In this document: in pieces, positions 8,464-18,018 of the stretch
How the letters are laid out: the number at the start of each line of letters is the position of its first letter
Position numbering within the stretch: position 1 is the first letter of the stretch
DNA from: Citrobacter amalonaticus
GTDB lineage: Bacteria; Pseudomonadota; Gammaproteobacteria; Enterobacterales; Enterobacteriaceae
Assembly: GCF_002918555.1 (NCBI RefSeq)
Contig: NZ_PQMB01000003.1
Span: 372,491 to 436,490, forward strand
Length of the DNA: 64,000 nucleotides
Reading direction: 5' to 3'
Notes under the pieces: generated by a model
Databases searched by the model: none
Told to the model about the DNA's origin: nothing
The model's input: only the letters and a program-made list of their open reading frames with translations
Program-made: the position numbers and the translations under genes

Positions 8464-10827
8464 CTACACCAGCCATTCCCCCCCTTCAACGCCATTCACC
8501 AGCAGCTTACGTTTTTCCCCGGTCGGCACAGCGATCTTCAGCGCTTTCCACGCCGGACGATAATCCCCGCGCGCGTTGATTTTCAGGTTGATGGTTGCCC
8601 CATCGCAAACCATATCCCACTCCACCCACAGCGCATTCCCGTTCTGGTAGCCCCAGCTTTCCCCGTCATCTTCAAACAACAGGCCGGAAGTCGTACCGAC
8701 GCCTTTCACCGGGAACAGCTTCAGCTCGCGGGTATCGTCTTTTGCGGCGCTGACATGAGTGATGCGTTCGCTGAGCGGCAACCCCGCGCCCGCACGGACC
8801 AGCAGCGGCAGCTTTTCCAGCGGTGCATCACGAACTATCCATTGCCCGCCGGAGAACCACTCATGGGTATAAAAATCATACCAGCCGGTTTCGTTCTCAG
8901 GCAGCCAGACTCGCCGCTCGCGCTGCCCGGCCTCGACCACGCTGGCGACCAGCACGTCGCGCCCCAGCAGGAAGTCGTCGCACTCCTCAAAGGTCTGAAT
9001 ATCATGTTCATGATCGAGGAAGGTTGGGCGCAGCATCGGTTCATCGTCGGCATGCGCCTGCCAGAGCAGAGTGTAGAGATACGGCAGCAGACGATAGCGC
9101 AGCTCAATCGCACCACGAATGGCCGGTGTGACGCCCGGGTACATCCACGGTTCGTTAACCGTGTGGTCATCATTCCAGGAATGAATGGTAAAACGCGGAT
9201 GCATGACACCGTTCTGGACCCAGCGCACAAACAGCTCAGCGTCTGGTTTGTCACCGGAGAAACCGCCGACATCGTGGCCGACGTTGAACAGGCCGGATAA
9301 ACTCATCCCCAGCCCCATGCGAGTGTTATAGCGCAGGGTGTCCCAGCTGGTGCGGTTGTCGCCGCTCCAGGTCTGGACGTAGCGCTGCATCCCGGCGCAG
9401 CCGGAACGGGAGATCAGATACGGACGTTTTTCCGGCGCGAAGCGTTGCTGTGCTTCCAGTGAAGCGCGCATCATAAGCAGCGGCATCACCGGACGAATGT
9501 GCTTGATGGCGATTTCCCTGCCAAAGCCATTGCAGCGTGCTTCGCCATCCCAGACTTCATACTCGTTGTTGTCGTTCCAGGTAGAGTCAATCCCCATCTC
9601 CAGCAGCTGCGTGGTCACCCCTTCCTGCCACCATTTCACCGTCTGCGGGTTGGTAAAGTCGAGATGTGAGCCTTCGTCATCCCAGAAACTGGAGCGTTCC
9701 GGCGCATCGCTCTCAGAATCACGAATAAACAGTCCACGTTCCGCTACTTCATTATAACGCGGGTGATCCTGCAGCAGGCACGGCTTGATGTTGGCCGCCA
9801 GCTTTAACCCTGCGTCGTGAAAAGCCTGCGTCATCACTTTTGGCTGTGGCACTTTGTCGTAGTTCCAGTTAAAGACGTAGCGCTTGCCGTTGATCGAGGT
9901 ATAGCCGGAAGAGAGCTGGAAGGAATCGCAGGGGATCGCGTGTTCTTCGCACAGGCGAATAAAATTCATCAGCTGGTTTTGGGCGTCCGGGGCATCGGTG
10001 TAGTGCATGGTTGAACCGCTGTAACCCAGGCTCCATTTTGGTCCAAACAGCGTCTTACCGGTCAGGCGCACGAAGGCTTTGGTGATATCGAGTACCTGTT
10101 TGCCAGTGAAAATGTAGTAATCAATATCGCCCGCCTCCGCCTGCCAGCGGCGATAGGCGGTGTGGTAGTTGTCAATCTCATTGCCCAGATCCAGCCAGCA
10201 GCTGCTCAGGTTGTCGTAGAACAGACCGTAGCTCACGTCATCACGACGGGCAATGGTGAACGGGATGTGCTTGTACAGCGGATCGGTGCTGGCGGCGTTA
10301 TATCCCATTGCGTCAAGGTTACGCATCTCATAGCGTTTCCCGTTGCGCTGGAGATCGCCGGCTTTCTCACCCAGACCATAGAACCTCTCGTCCTTACGAC
10401 GGCTCAGATAGTGCGCCACGCCATCGCCATGGGCATTCAGCAGATATGCACTGGTCGGACGGTCATTCACCAGCGGCTGCCACTCACCCGCGTCGTTGCG
10501 GTAGTGCCACTCCAGCCACAGCGGCTGATGCACGGTCACGCGCAGTTGTTCGGTAGCCACCGTCAGCACATTGTCCTGCCGCGTCAGCGTCCAGACGGGG
10601 CAGGTGAAACCGCTCAGGTCATCGCGACGGCGCCCCTCCCACGGCACATCTTTTTCCGGGGCGATGCTCCAGGTGCGTCCGAGCGCCAGTTCGCCTTTGC
10701 GCTTAATCAGCACGCGGAACAGGTTCTCTTCCAGCACATACAGGCACAGGCGGTGCTGATTATCGACCAGCAGTTCCAGATGGTTTGCCGACTGCTTATC
10801 AATGGTCCAGTTTTTCAGGGTTTTCAT
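8464..10827 (-). CDS. Glycoside hydrolase family 31 (alpha-glucosidase/alpha-xylosidase type)
   Basis: The 787-residue protein has the GH31 (beta/alpha)8 barrel. The nucleophile region is DSTWNDNNEYE (Asp419 in WND) and the acid/base region is TWSGDNRTSW (Asp490), followed by the GHDVGGF loop. A beta-sandwich C-terminus follows. It lacks a signal peptide, so it acts in the cytoplasm on a sugar or oligosaccharide brought in by the transporter encoded 18 bases upstream. Start chosen is ATG 10827 (MKTLKNW); a GTG at 10842 is possible. The exact alpha-linked substrate cannot be read from the sequence. It differs from E. coli YicI at the N-terminus. Confidence 0.88.
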   Translation of the reverse strand: MKTLKNWTIDKQSANHLELLVDNQHRLCLYVLEENLFRVLIKRKGELALGRTWSIAPEKDVPWEGRRRDDLSGFTCPVWTLTRQDNVLTVATEQLRVTVHQPLWLEWHYRNDAGEWQPLVNDRPTSAYLLNAHGDGVAHYLSRRKDERFYGLGEKAGDLQRNGKRYEMRNLDAMGYNAASTDPLYKHIPFTIARRDDVSYGLFYDNLSSCWLDLGNEIDNYHTAYRRWQAEAGDIDYYIFTGKQVLDITKAFVRLTGKTLFGPKWSLGYSGSTMHYTDAPDAQNQLMNFIRLCEEHAIPCDSFQLSSGYTSINGKRYVFNWNYDKVPQPKVMTQAFHDAGLKLAANIKPCLLQDHPRYNEVAERGLFIRDSESDAPERSSFWDDEGSHLDFTNPQTVKWWQEGVTTQLLEMGIDSTWNDNNEYEVWDGEARCNGFGREIAIKHIRPVMPLLMMRASLEAQQRFAPEKRPYLISRSGCAGMQRYVQTWSGDNRTSWDTLRYNTRMGLGMSLSGLFNVGHDVGGFSGDKPDAELFVRWVQNGVMHPRFTIHSWNDDHTVNEPWMYPGVTPAIRGAIELRYRLLPYLYTLLWQAHADDEPMLRPTFLDHEHDIQTFEECDDFLLGRDVLVASVVEAGQRERRVWLPENETGWYDFYTHEWFSGGQWIVRDAPLEKLPLLVRAGAGLPLSERITHVSAAKDDTRELKLFPVKGVGTTSGLLFEDDGESWGYQNGNALWVEWDMVCDGATINLKINARGDYRPAWKALKIAVPTGEKRKLLVNGVEGGEWLV

Positions 10828-10844
10828 ATGCAATACATCCACTA

Positions 10845-12146
10845 TCAGGTGCGCTTGACGCGACGTTCAGCAATAAATGCTACCAGGAAAACAGCGCCAA
10901 TCAGGTCAAAGAACCCCATGGCAATAAAAAGTGGGTTGAAGCCGATTTTGTCGGCGGTCACACCAATTAACAGAGAGAACAGGAAGCTGGCGATCCAGGC
11001 TGCGGAGCCGCGCATACCGTTGACGGTCGCCATCTGGCCTTTATCGAACGACTCCACCACCAGGGCGCTGAGCATGCAGGAGATGATCTGGTGCCCGAAA
11101 CCGCCAATGGAAATCAGCACGATGGTGATATACGGGTCACGGGTTATGGCGACGACCCCTAAGGAGATCATCAAGAATGCGCCGGTCACGGAGCTTGCTA
11201 CCACCGAGTTCACGCGGGTGCAGCCGAACAGACGGGTATACAGCCGGGTGAGGTAGCCGCTCGCCACGCTGCCGAGATCGGCGGCGAGGAACGGCAGCCA
11301 GGCAAACATCGCAATCTGCTTAAGGTCCATACCGTGCTCTTTGGCGAGATACAGCGGAACCCAGAAACTCAGTACGGCCCAGGCCGGTTCCGCCATAAAG
11401 GCCGGGATGGCGATCCCGTAAAAACGTTTGTTCTTCGAGACGGTTTTCAGCGCGGTCAGGAAGGGCAGTCTGACGGCAGGCGGTTCGTTATCCTGCTTAA
11501 TAAACGCCAGCTCGTCTTTGCTCAGGTTCGGGTGCTGCTCCGGGTTGTGATAGAACGCCCACCACAGGATCACCCATACCAGCGCCAGCACGCCGGTAAA
11601 CATAAATGCCCCCTGCCAGCCAAACGAGGCGTGAGCGAAGTAGATGATAGGTGGGGCCAGCATGGCGCCAATGGAGAAACCCACGCCCGCCCAACCGGCC
11701 GCCACAGGACGTTCCGATTTCGGGAACCACTCGCCAATGGTTTTGGCATTCGCCGGGGTGGCGGCCGCTTCCGACGCCCCCATAAAGAAGCGCAGGATCG
11801 CCAGGTGTATCCAGCTTCCGGCGCCAGCGTGGAAAATACACATCAGCGCCCAGATCCCGGCGCAAACCATAAAGCCAATCTTCAGGCCAATCACGTCAAT
11901 CAGCCAGCCGCACAGAGGCTGGAAAATGGTGTAGGCGATCTGGAAGGCCCCGACGATCCAGGAGTATTGCTCAGTGGTGATCCCAAGGCTCTCTTTCAGC
12001 TCCGGGGCAAGAATACCTAACGAGTTTCGGGTGATGTAGTTAACGGTGACGCCAAGTAAGAACAGTACCAGCACATACCAGCGCAGGTTTTTAATGACGC
12101 GACGGGTTTTGCTTGTCGCAACGGTGTTATTGATGTCCTGACTCAT
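10845..12146 (-). CDS. MFS transporter, anion:cation symporter-like
   Basis: About 433 residues with twelve predicted hydrophobic segments. The MFS loop 2-3 motif is present (CGWLIDVIGLKIGF), as is NYITRNSLGILAPEL after helix 1, typical of the ACS (ExuT/RhmT-like) group. Start ATG 12146 has GGAGAG seven bases upstream; earlier in-frame starts add an unlikely tail. It is the first gene of a two-gene operon with the GH31 enzyme and is divergent from the LacI-type regulator. It probably imports the glycoside that the hydrolase splits. Confidence 0.85.
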   Translation of the reverse strand: MSQDINNTVATSKTRRVIKNLRWYVLVLFLLGVTVNYITRNSLGILAPELKESLGITTEQYSWIVGAFQIAYTIFQPLCGWLIDVIGLKIGFMVCAGIWALMCIFHAGAGSWIHLAILRFFMGASEAAATPANAKTIGEWFPKSERPVAAGWAGVGFSIGAMLAPPIIYFAHASFGWQGAFMFTGVLALVWVILWWAFYHNPEQHPNLSKDELAFIKQDNEPPAVRLPFLTALKTVSKNKRFYGIAIPAFMAEPAWAVLSFWVPLYLAKEHGMDLKQIAMFAWLPFLAADLGSVASGYLTRLYTRLFGCTRVNSVVASSVTGAFLMISLGVVAITRDPYITIVLISIGGFGHQIISCMLSALVVESFDKGQMATVNGMRGSAAWIASFLFSLLIGVTADKIGFNPLFIAMGFFDLIGAVFLVAFIAERRVKRT

Positions 12147-12242
12147 TTTACTCTCCACAAGACGGACGGTAAGGGACGTAGGTTCAGGTGGCACACAGAT
12201 TTTTATGACACTGATTGTTAACCGTTTTAATGCTTAAGATTG

Positions 12243-12269
12243 GTATGCAACTAGTATGGAACCTGTATG
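12243..12269. promoter_or_regulatory. Three phased GTATG direct repeats in the divergent promoter region
   Basis: GTATG occurs at 12243, 12254 and 12265, exactly 11 bases apart, each followed by a partly conserved (N)AAC. The repeats lie between the MFS/GH31 operon and the LacI-type gene. One face of the helix would carry all three, which fits a cooperative regulator site. Binding is inferred. Confidence 0.4.
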
Positions 12270-12433
12270 ACAACTTCACCTTAAGAGAGAATGTGAGAGG
12301 GGAATAGTGGATTTTGTGCAAAAAATCTCATCACTGACGCAAATCATTTGGCAGCATGGGCTTAACATCAATTATTACCTGATGAAAAGACTGTGAAAAT
12401 TTTGTCATTTCGCAAATGGAGCCAGATCACAAA

Positions 12434-13507
12434 ATGGACAAAAGGCTAAAAATCACCGAAATTGCCGCCCGCACTCAGCTCTCTATCAGCACCGTTTCGC
12501 GCGTGCTGGCGGGGAAGGCGAATACCAGTGAAAGAGCACGCAAAAAAGTGCTGTCATGCGCGCGGGAGCTGGGCGTAATGGAGGGACTGGCGGCGGGGCG
12601 GCTTCTGCTTAACAGCCTTATGGTGTTTGCACCACAGCGGGCATTTGATGAGCGGTCTGACATCTTTTACTACCGTGTGATCCAGGGGGTGAGTAAAGGT
12701 CTTGCCTTGCATGATGTCCGACTTCGCTATTGTGCCCTGGAAGAGAATGACAGCGACGCACAGTTGTTTCTGGCGCGAATGAACGAACCCGACACCCAGG
12801 CGGCAATTCTTCTCGGTATCGACGATCCGCATATCCACGATCTGGCGGTAGATATAGGTAAACCCTGTATGCTGATTAACTGTCACGACCGCCACATGCG
12901 GTTGCCTGCCGTCACGCCCGCTCACCGCGCTATTGGCGAGCGGGCGGCAGAGTACCTGTTTGAAATGGGGCACCGCGAGATAATGAACGTGCTTTGCCTG
13001 CGGCGCTACACGATGGAGCTGCGTCTGGCGGGGATCCGGGATGCGTGGCAGTCGCACAATCTGAAGTTCAACGATAAACGCGATTTGCTGGTAGTGCCAA
13101 GCTTCAGCGCACGCGAAACGGAGCAGCTGGTCAGCGTCTGGCTCAGTCAACGTCGGGGGAAAGAACTGCCCACTGCATTTTTAGTCGGCGGTGATTTTAT
13201 GGCAGCCGGCATCATCAGCGCATTGCAGAAACAGGGGTTGCGTGTGCCGCAGGATGTCTCGGTGATGAGCACTGACGGGTTTAATCTGGCGGCGATCCAG
13301 GATGTACCGCTCACCGCAGTGCACGTTCCGCGAGATGAACTGGGGACTGAAGCGGTTCATATGCTTCAGCAACGGCTGATGCGCCCGGACGCGCCTGTAG
13401 GGACGCTGATGCTGAATGGAACGCTGACCGTAAGGGAATCAGTCCGGCGAATACGTCAGGGGAAACGACGTACTGCCGTTGAGCGGGAGGGGCTATACGA
13501 CAGCTAA
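12434..13507 (+). CDS. LacI-family transcriptional regulator
   Basis: About 357 residues: an N-terminal LacI helix-turn-helix (KITEIAARTQLSISTVSRVL, hinge helix region near residue 55) and a periplasmic-binding-protein-like ligand domain (for example VSVMSTDGFNLAAIQDVPLT). The start at ATG 12434 (MDKRLKIT) puts the HTH at the usual distance from the terminus; 12416 adds six residues. It faces away from the MFS/GH31 operon, which it probably represses until the sugar is bound. Confidence 0.88.
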   Translation: MDKRLKITEIAARTQLSISTVSRVLAGKANTSERARKKVLSCARELGVMEGLAAGRLLLNSLMVFAPQRAFDERSDIFYYRVIQGVSKGLALHDVRLRYCALEENDSDAQLFLARMNEPDTQAAILLGIDDPHIHDLAVDIGKPCMLINCHDRHMRLPAVTPAHRAIGERAAEYLFEMGHREIMNVLCLRRYTMELRLAGIRDAWQSHNLKFNDKRDLLVVPSFSARETEQLVSVWLSQRRGKELPTAFLVGGDFMAAGIISALQKQGLRVPQDVSVMSTDGFNLAAIQDVPLTAVHVPRDELGTEAVHMLQQRLMRPDAPVGTLMLNGTLTVRESVRRIRQGKRRTAVEREGLYDS

Positions 13508-13511
13508 ACGC

Positions 13512-13655
13512 TCACTTTGGCACAAAGCAGACGCCCGCCTTAAACGTCAACTGGCTGAGCAGGCTGATGCACTGACCATCCTCCAGACGGCCGCGACACA
13601 CTTCGCAAAGCGCCTGAATGGCCTGCGGCCTGGGGAAATTGCCCAATAAAATCAT
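13512..13655 (-). CDS. Possible small Cys-containing protein (47 aa)
   Basis: A minus-strand frame starts at ATG 13655, preceded by AAGAGGTAAC, a good ribosome site. It encodes 47 residues with cysteines in ALCEVCRGRL, GQCISLL and AGVCFV. It converges on the LacI-type gene, ending four bases past its stop. I do not recognise it. The ribosome site and cysteine pattern support it, but so short a frame can occur by chance. Confidence 0.4.
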   Translation of the reverse strand: MILLGNFPRPQAIQALCEVCRGRLEDGQCISLLSQLTFKAGVCFVPK

Positions 13656-13710
13656 TGTTACCTCTTACGCATCCGGTCCTTATGTGCTGTATGCGAAACA
13701 TTGAAAAACC

Positions 13711-13741
13711 ACAAAGCCCCGCGTAGCCTGCGAGGCTTTGT
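13711..13741 (-). terminator. Terminator after the KDGal kinase gene
   Basis: acaaagcc/ggctttgt forms an eight-pair stem. Read on the minus strand it is followed by GGTTTTTC and lies 12 bases past the stop of the kinase gene at 13753. Confidence 0.65.
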
Positions 13742-13752
13742 TATCTGGTGCG

Positions 13753-14748
13753 TTACGTCATCTGACGGGCAATATGCCCTGCCCCTTTGATCGCCAGCTG
13801 GGCGATCTCGTCTTTATCACAGATAAAATGGACCGGGTTCTCAAGTCCATATCGGCTGCGCCACAAAGAACGATACATTTCGCAGCGCTGCCGCTTGCCT
13901 GTCAGCACAATGTCGCCTTGCAGAGAAAAGCCTAAACGCTCGGCCTCATCAAAAAGTTTCATGTCATCCGCCGCCAGCGCCGCCTGACAAAAAAACGTTC
14001 TTTCGACTGCGGTGCACGGCAACGAGAACTCGATAAAACGCGTAAACAGCAGCGTGCGCAGAAGGCCCGCATGATGCACGCTATCACAGGCATATTGCAG
14101 GATGTCCGCCGAGAAAAAATCGTCATCCTCTTCTTCCAGCATACTGGCGCCAATAAACGTCTCTTTTTTCACCGCCGCATAAACTTGCCCGCTCAGACTG
14201 GTAATACTGCCGGCGATTCTTCCCTGCGCGTCAATGTGGATAAGCTTGGTTGTTGAACCCAGTTCGATCATCGTCAGCGGCAGGTTCCTGTAAATCGACG
14301 TCATCAGCCCCACGGCCTGAGTCTCTTCCCCGCGCATCAGGTCGATATCCCGCAGGCTGGACCAGCTACGATCCGCCTGCGCATTTTTGATACCAGGGAC
14401 AAAACGGATCTCCAAATCCAGAGGCAGTATTGCGGGATCTTTAACCTTCACCACCCGGGAGACAAGCTGCTCAAGGCTCACCGGAGCGGTGATATGCGGT
14501 ATCTCCAGCAGCCCGAGGTTAGAGGTGATCATTCCCGAGGCAATCGCAAAACGCACATCACCGGGCGTCAATTGGTTAGCGCGCAGCAGTTCACTTATCC
14601 CTGCGGCAATGGCGTCTCTGAAATCCCCCTGAGAACGGGCCTTCCCGGAGTTAACGCCAATAGCGAGGAGATGTTCAGCAACGATCTCCTCATCGCGTAA
14701 CAAATAGAGCCGGGTCTGGGTTGAACCGCTGTCGATGATAATAATCAT
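13753..14748 (-). CDS. 2-dehydro-3-deoxygalactonokinase-like protein (first copy)
   Basis: The 331-residue protein opens with IIIIDSGSTQTRLYLL, the phosphate-loop strand of the ASKHA kinase fold, and carries DLMRGEETQAVGL, the DgoK family signature. DgoK phosphorylates 2-keto-3-deoxygalactonate with ATP. This copy shares the signature with the gene at 17026 but is clearly diverged. It lies 29 bases downstream of the iron alcohol dehydrogenase, in one operon with it. The true substrate may be a different 2-keto-3-deoxy sugar acid. Confidence 0.8.
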   Translation of the reverse strand: MIIIIDSGSTQTRLYLLRDEEIVAEHLLAIGVNSGKARSQGDFRDAIAAGISELLRANQLTPGDVRFAIASGMITSNLGLLEIPHITAPVSLEQLVSRVVKVKDPAILPLDLEIRFVPGIKNAQADRSWSSLRDIDLMRGEETQAVGLMTSIYRNLPLTMIELGSTTKLIHIDAQGRIAGSITSLSGQVYAAVKKETFIGASMLEEEDDDFFSADILQYACDSVHHAGLLRTLLFTRFIEFSLPCTAVERTFFCQAALAADDMKLFDEAERLGFSLQGDIVLTGKRQRCEMYRSLWRSRYGLENPVHFICDKDEIAQLAIKGAGHIARQMT

Positions 14749-14777
14749 AAGCTTGCTCCTGAGGCGGTGGCGTGGGT

Positions 14778-15932
14778 TTAGAGGCTTTGCTGATAAATGG
14801 CGCGAATCTCATCGGCATCAGGCACGCGGGGATTATTCGCAAGCACGACGCGCATCGTGGTGGTGGCATTGCCAATAAACCAGTCGAAATGTTCCTCTTT
14901 AACGCCCAGAGAGCTGAGCGACGGCAGCATATTGACGTAGCCCAGCAGCGCACGCACCGCATCAATACTGCTTCTCGCCGCTTCTTCTTCGGTCATATTG
15001 AGGGTATTCACGCCAAGCGCTTTGGCGATAGCGGCGAATTTTTGCGGCGCGCTTTGCCAGGTGAATTCCATAAAGGCCATGTAAATGGCGGCAATGCCTT
15101 CGGCATGTACGACATCAAGCAACCCGCCCATCGGGTGCTGCAACGCATGGGGCAATGTCGTCCCGGCACAATCAATCGCCATACCCGCCAGCGAACTGGC
15201 AAAAGTGACTTTTTCCCACGCCTCAATATTGGTGGCATCGTCATAAACCTGCGGTAAATATTTGCCAATCAGCTCAAGCGCCTGTAATGAAAGCATTTCA
15301 CTCATCGGATGGGCATTTTTCGAAATAAATGACTCCAGTGCATGAAACAGAACATCTGCCCCCGGACCGGCAATAACGCGCCGGGGTAACGTCAGCATTA
15401 ACAAAGGATCAATAATTGCCGCCTTCGGATAAATCAGCGGGTTCACCAGCCCTTTTTTGTCATTGGTCTGTGGATTCGTAAATACCGCCGTTTTATTCGC
15501 TTCGCTGCCCGTGCCTGCGGTAGTCGGAATTAACACTACCGGTAGCGCCGAATCAGCCGGAGTTTGTCCAAATACATAGTCCCAAATTCCTCCGCTATTA
15601 CAGGCCATAAAGGCAATGCCTTTTGCCATATCCATCGCGCTTCCCCCGCCGATGCCGACAATCACATCGCATTGCTGTTCACGGGCGAACGCAGCCCCTT
15701 CATCGACAAGGGTTGAAAGCGGGTTCTGCATGAAACGGTCAAAACAGACGGACGTCACGCCCGCCTGCGTCAATACATCAACCAACGCCGCCAGCTGCCC
15801 CGTGGGCTTCGCACTATCTGAAGCAATAATCAGCGCCTTTTTGCCGTATTGCGCGGTAATTGTTCCCGCCTGTGCCAGTTTCCCCTGGCCAAAATAGAAA
15901 TTAACCGGATTAACGAAATTAAATCCTGACAT
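14778..15932 (-). CDS. Iron-containing alcohol dehydrogenase
   Basis: A 384-residue group III Fe-dependent alcohol dehydrogenase. The NAD-binding part includes VIVGIGGGSAMDMAKG. The metal-binding histidines fall in DCAGTTLPHALQHPMGG and further downstream. ATG 15932 has AAGGGAAAAATT before it; the longer frame from 15989 is unlikely. Members reduce or oxidise small aldehydes and alcohols such as lactaldehyde or tartronate-like products. It is the first gene of a minus-strand pair with the kinase and is divergent from the IclR regulator. Confidence 0.87.
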   Translation of the reverse strand: MSGFNFVNPVNFYFGQGKLAQAGTITAQYGKKALIIASDSAKPTGQLAALVDVLTQAGVTSVCFDRFMQNPLSTLVDEGAAFAREQQCDVIVGIGGGSAMDMAKGIAFMACNSGGIWDYVFGQTPADSALPVVLIPTTAGTGSEANKTAVFTNPQTNDKKGLVNPLIYPKAAIIDPLLMLTLPRRVIAGPGADVLFHALESFISKNAHPMSEMLSLQALELIGKYLPQVYDDATNIEAWEKVTFASSLAGMAIDCAGTTLPHALQHPMGGLLDVVHAEGIAAIYMAFMEFTWQSAPQKFAAIAKALGVNTLNMTEEEAARSSIDAVRALLGYVNMLPSLSSLGVKEEHFDWFIGNATTTMRVVLANNPRVPDADEIRAIYQQSL

Positions 15933-16223
15933 AATTTTTCCCTTATGGTGTGAATTCACGATGAAGTTAATGCGGCGCGCGATGCCCATTAATAATCAGC
16001 CATTCGCCTGAACGAGAAGCTATTCGATACGCATCACCGACAGTCCAAAATATATATTTCACCCCGAACCTCAATTGTGATTACTATCGCTTTATTCACC
16101 CTAATAATCCCTATATATGAAACACGGGTTTATAATGTGGTATTGTGTGAGCGAATTCATATTTCCAGTTAATTGACTATGGAAATATACCGCCATCAAA
16201 TAAGCGACCTGGCGGAAATTATC

Positions 16224-17024
16224 ATGACCTCCTCTCCTTCGACTGTGAACGGCGTACAAACGTTACTGCGCGGACTGGCTGCCATTGAAGCGGTTGCCGC
16301 AGGACATCATGATTTACGCGCAATCAGTCAGCACATTTCCGCACCGCGCAGTACAACGCATCGTCTGATCAGCGCCCTGGTCGCTCAACGATATTTGCGA
16401 CAAATTTCCAGCCGGGGCTATTTTCTCGGGCCAAGACTGATTGAGCTGGGCGGCGCATCGCTTGCCGGTTACCCGCTACGCATCGCTGCCCGCCCGCTGC
16501 TCGAAGCGCTGGCTCAGCTCACTCAGGACACCGTCCATCTCGGCATTCGCGAGCAAGGCGACGTGTTGTATATCGATAAAATACCCGGCACCCGCGGGCT
16601 GGAGATGCGCTCGCGCGTTGGGCACCGTATGCCGCTGTTTTCGACTGGCATTGGCAAAGCGCTGATGCTCGGCGCGACGATGGCGGAATGGCAGCACTTT
16701 TATCGACTGCATAATCCCGGCGCGGACGCCGGTTCCTTTATTCGCAGCATGCACCATTACGCTGAGCGCGGTTACACCCTGGATCTGGAAGAGAACGAAC
16801 TCGCCATCCGCTGCGTGGCGGCACCGATTCGGGATGCCGGAAATCATGTTGTCGCCGCTATTTCCGTCGCCAGCATCGCCCCCTACATGCCGGATGAACG
16901 CATGCAGGAGCTCAGCGGCATCGTAAAACGTTACGCTGAGGACATTTCCGCAGAGCTGGGCTGGGTGGCGCATCGAACCTCTCTGATTTATCCCTTCGTC
17001 TCTACGCATGCAAAAGGATCCTGA
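16224..17024 (+). CDS. IclR-family transcriptional regulator (first copy)
   Basis: About 266 residues. The N-terminal winged helix (VQTLLRGLAAIEAVAAGHHD, then STTHRLISALV) is followed by the IclR effector domain (GLEMRSRVGHRMPLF, NELAIRCVAAPIRDAG). ATG 16224 follows GGCGGAAATT; upstream TTG and ATG starts exist. The stop lies one base before the next kinase start, so the regulator heads the plus-strand operon. It probably senses a sugar acid or its keto-deoxy product. It is strongly similar along its length to the IclR gene at 21914. Confidence 0.88.
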   Translation: MTSSPSTVNGVQTLLRGLAAIEAVAAGHHDLRAISQHISAPRSTTHRLISALVAQRYLRQISSRGYFLGPRLIELGGASLAGYPLRIAARPLLEALAQLTQDTVHLGIREQGDVLYIDKIPGTRGLEMRSRVGHRMPLFSTGIGKALMLGATMAEWQHFYRLHNPGADAGSFIRSMHHYAERGYTLDLEENELAIRCVAAPIRDAGNHVVAAISVASIAPYMPDERMQELSGIVKRYAEDISAELGWVAHRTSLIYPFVSTHAKGS

Positions 17025-17025
17025 T

Positions 17026-17976
17026 ATGACTGCATTGATCGCCCTGGATTGGGGAACCAGCGCGCTACGCGCCTACCGCTTAGCCGCAAACGGCACCGTG
17101 ACTGCACGGCGGGAACTTCCCCACGGCATCATGAAATTACCCGACGCGCCCAATCGGCTGATGAGCTTTCGTCTAGCCTTCGACCTGGCCTGCGCAGACT
17201 GGCTGGCAGCCGATCCCGCCTGTCCGGTTATTGCCAGCGGCATGATTGGCAGCGCCCAGGGCTGGCAGCCCGCGCCCTATTTGCCTGCGCCCTGCGATGC
17301 TCGTCAGTTGGCGGAGCAGTTAACCCGCGTCGATGTCGATGACCAGCGCTGCTTCTATATCATTCCTGGCGTTCAGCAAACGAACCTTTTGCCGGAAGTG
17401 ATGCGTGGAGAAGAAACCCAGGTGTTCGGCGCAATCGCGGGTGATGAACGCCTGCGTGATGTTCAGGCCAGCGGCAGAGAATCGCTGATTGCCCTGCCCG
17501 GTACGCATTCAAAATGGGTGAGCGTCACGCAGGGGAAAATTGACCGCCTGCGTACGTTTATGTCGGGGGAACTTTACGATGTGCTGCGCCACCATTCGAT
17601 ACTGGGGCTGACGATGCAGCCCCCTGAAGCTCCTGACTGGCAGGCTTTTGCTGAAGGCATCCGCGTCGCCCGCCAGCAGTCAGGCAATTTGCTCGGCTCT
17701 CTCTTTTCGGTGCGCACCCGGCTCCTTTGTCAGCAGCTATCGCCGCAACAACAGCCGGACTATCTCTCGGGTCTCCTGCTGGGCAATGAGCTTGCCATCG
17801 CGCTGGATGGGATCTCCGCCGATACCGACATCACCTTAATTGGTTCGCAGCCGTTGTGTCAGCGCTACCAGCGCGCCATGGCGATTTTTGAATGCCGCAA
17901 TCCGGTGTATATCGCCCCCGGAGCGGCGGAACAGGGAATGTGGCAGGTAGCGCGTTACGCCAGTCTTGTGGCCTGA
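17026..17976 (+). CDS. dgoK: 2-dehydro-3-deoxygalactonokinase (DgoK family, second copy)
   Basis: The 316-residue protein begins TALIALDWGTSALRAYRL and contains VMRGEETQVFGAI and LPGTHSKWV, all standard DgoK motifs. It phosphorylates 2-keto-3-deoxygalactonate to the 6-phosphate. ATG 17026 has AAGGATCC upstream and follows the IclR stop directly. The next gene is the matching phospho-aldolase, so this copy is the more likely true DgoK of the two. Confidence 0.87.
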   Translation: MTALIALDWGTSALRAYRLAANGTVTARRELPHGIMKLPDAPNRLMSFRLAFDLACADWLAADPACPVIASGMIGSAQGWQPAPYLPAPCDARQLAEQLTRVDVDDQRCFYIIPGVQQTNLLPEVMRGEETQVFGAIAGDERLRDVQASGRESLIALPGTHSKWVSVTQGKIDRLRTFMSGELYDVLRHHSILGLTMQPPEAPDWQAFAEGIRVARQQSGNLLGSLFSVRTRLLCQQLSPQQQPDYLSGLLLGNELAIALDGISADTDITLIGSQPLCQRYQRAMAIFECRNPVYIAPGAAEQGMWQVARYASLVA

Positions 17977-18018
17977 TTTCCCGTTGACCTTTTTCTCGAC
18001 CAACACCAGGAACTGACT

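Noticed and set aside
8389..9300. 303-codon plus-strand frame opposite the GH31 gene
   Set aside because: Shadow of GH31; His/Gln/Pro-rich composition typical of antisense frames.
10162..11256. 364-codon plus-strand frame opposite GH31 and MFS genes
   Set aside because: Spans two real minus-strand genes with clear catalytic and transporter motifs; itself without motifs.
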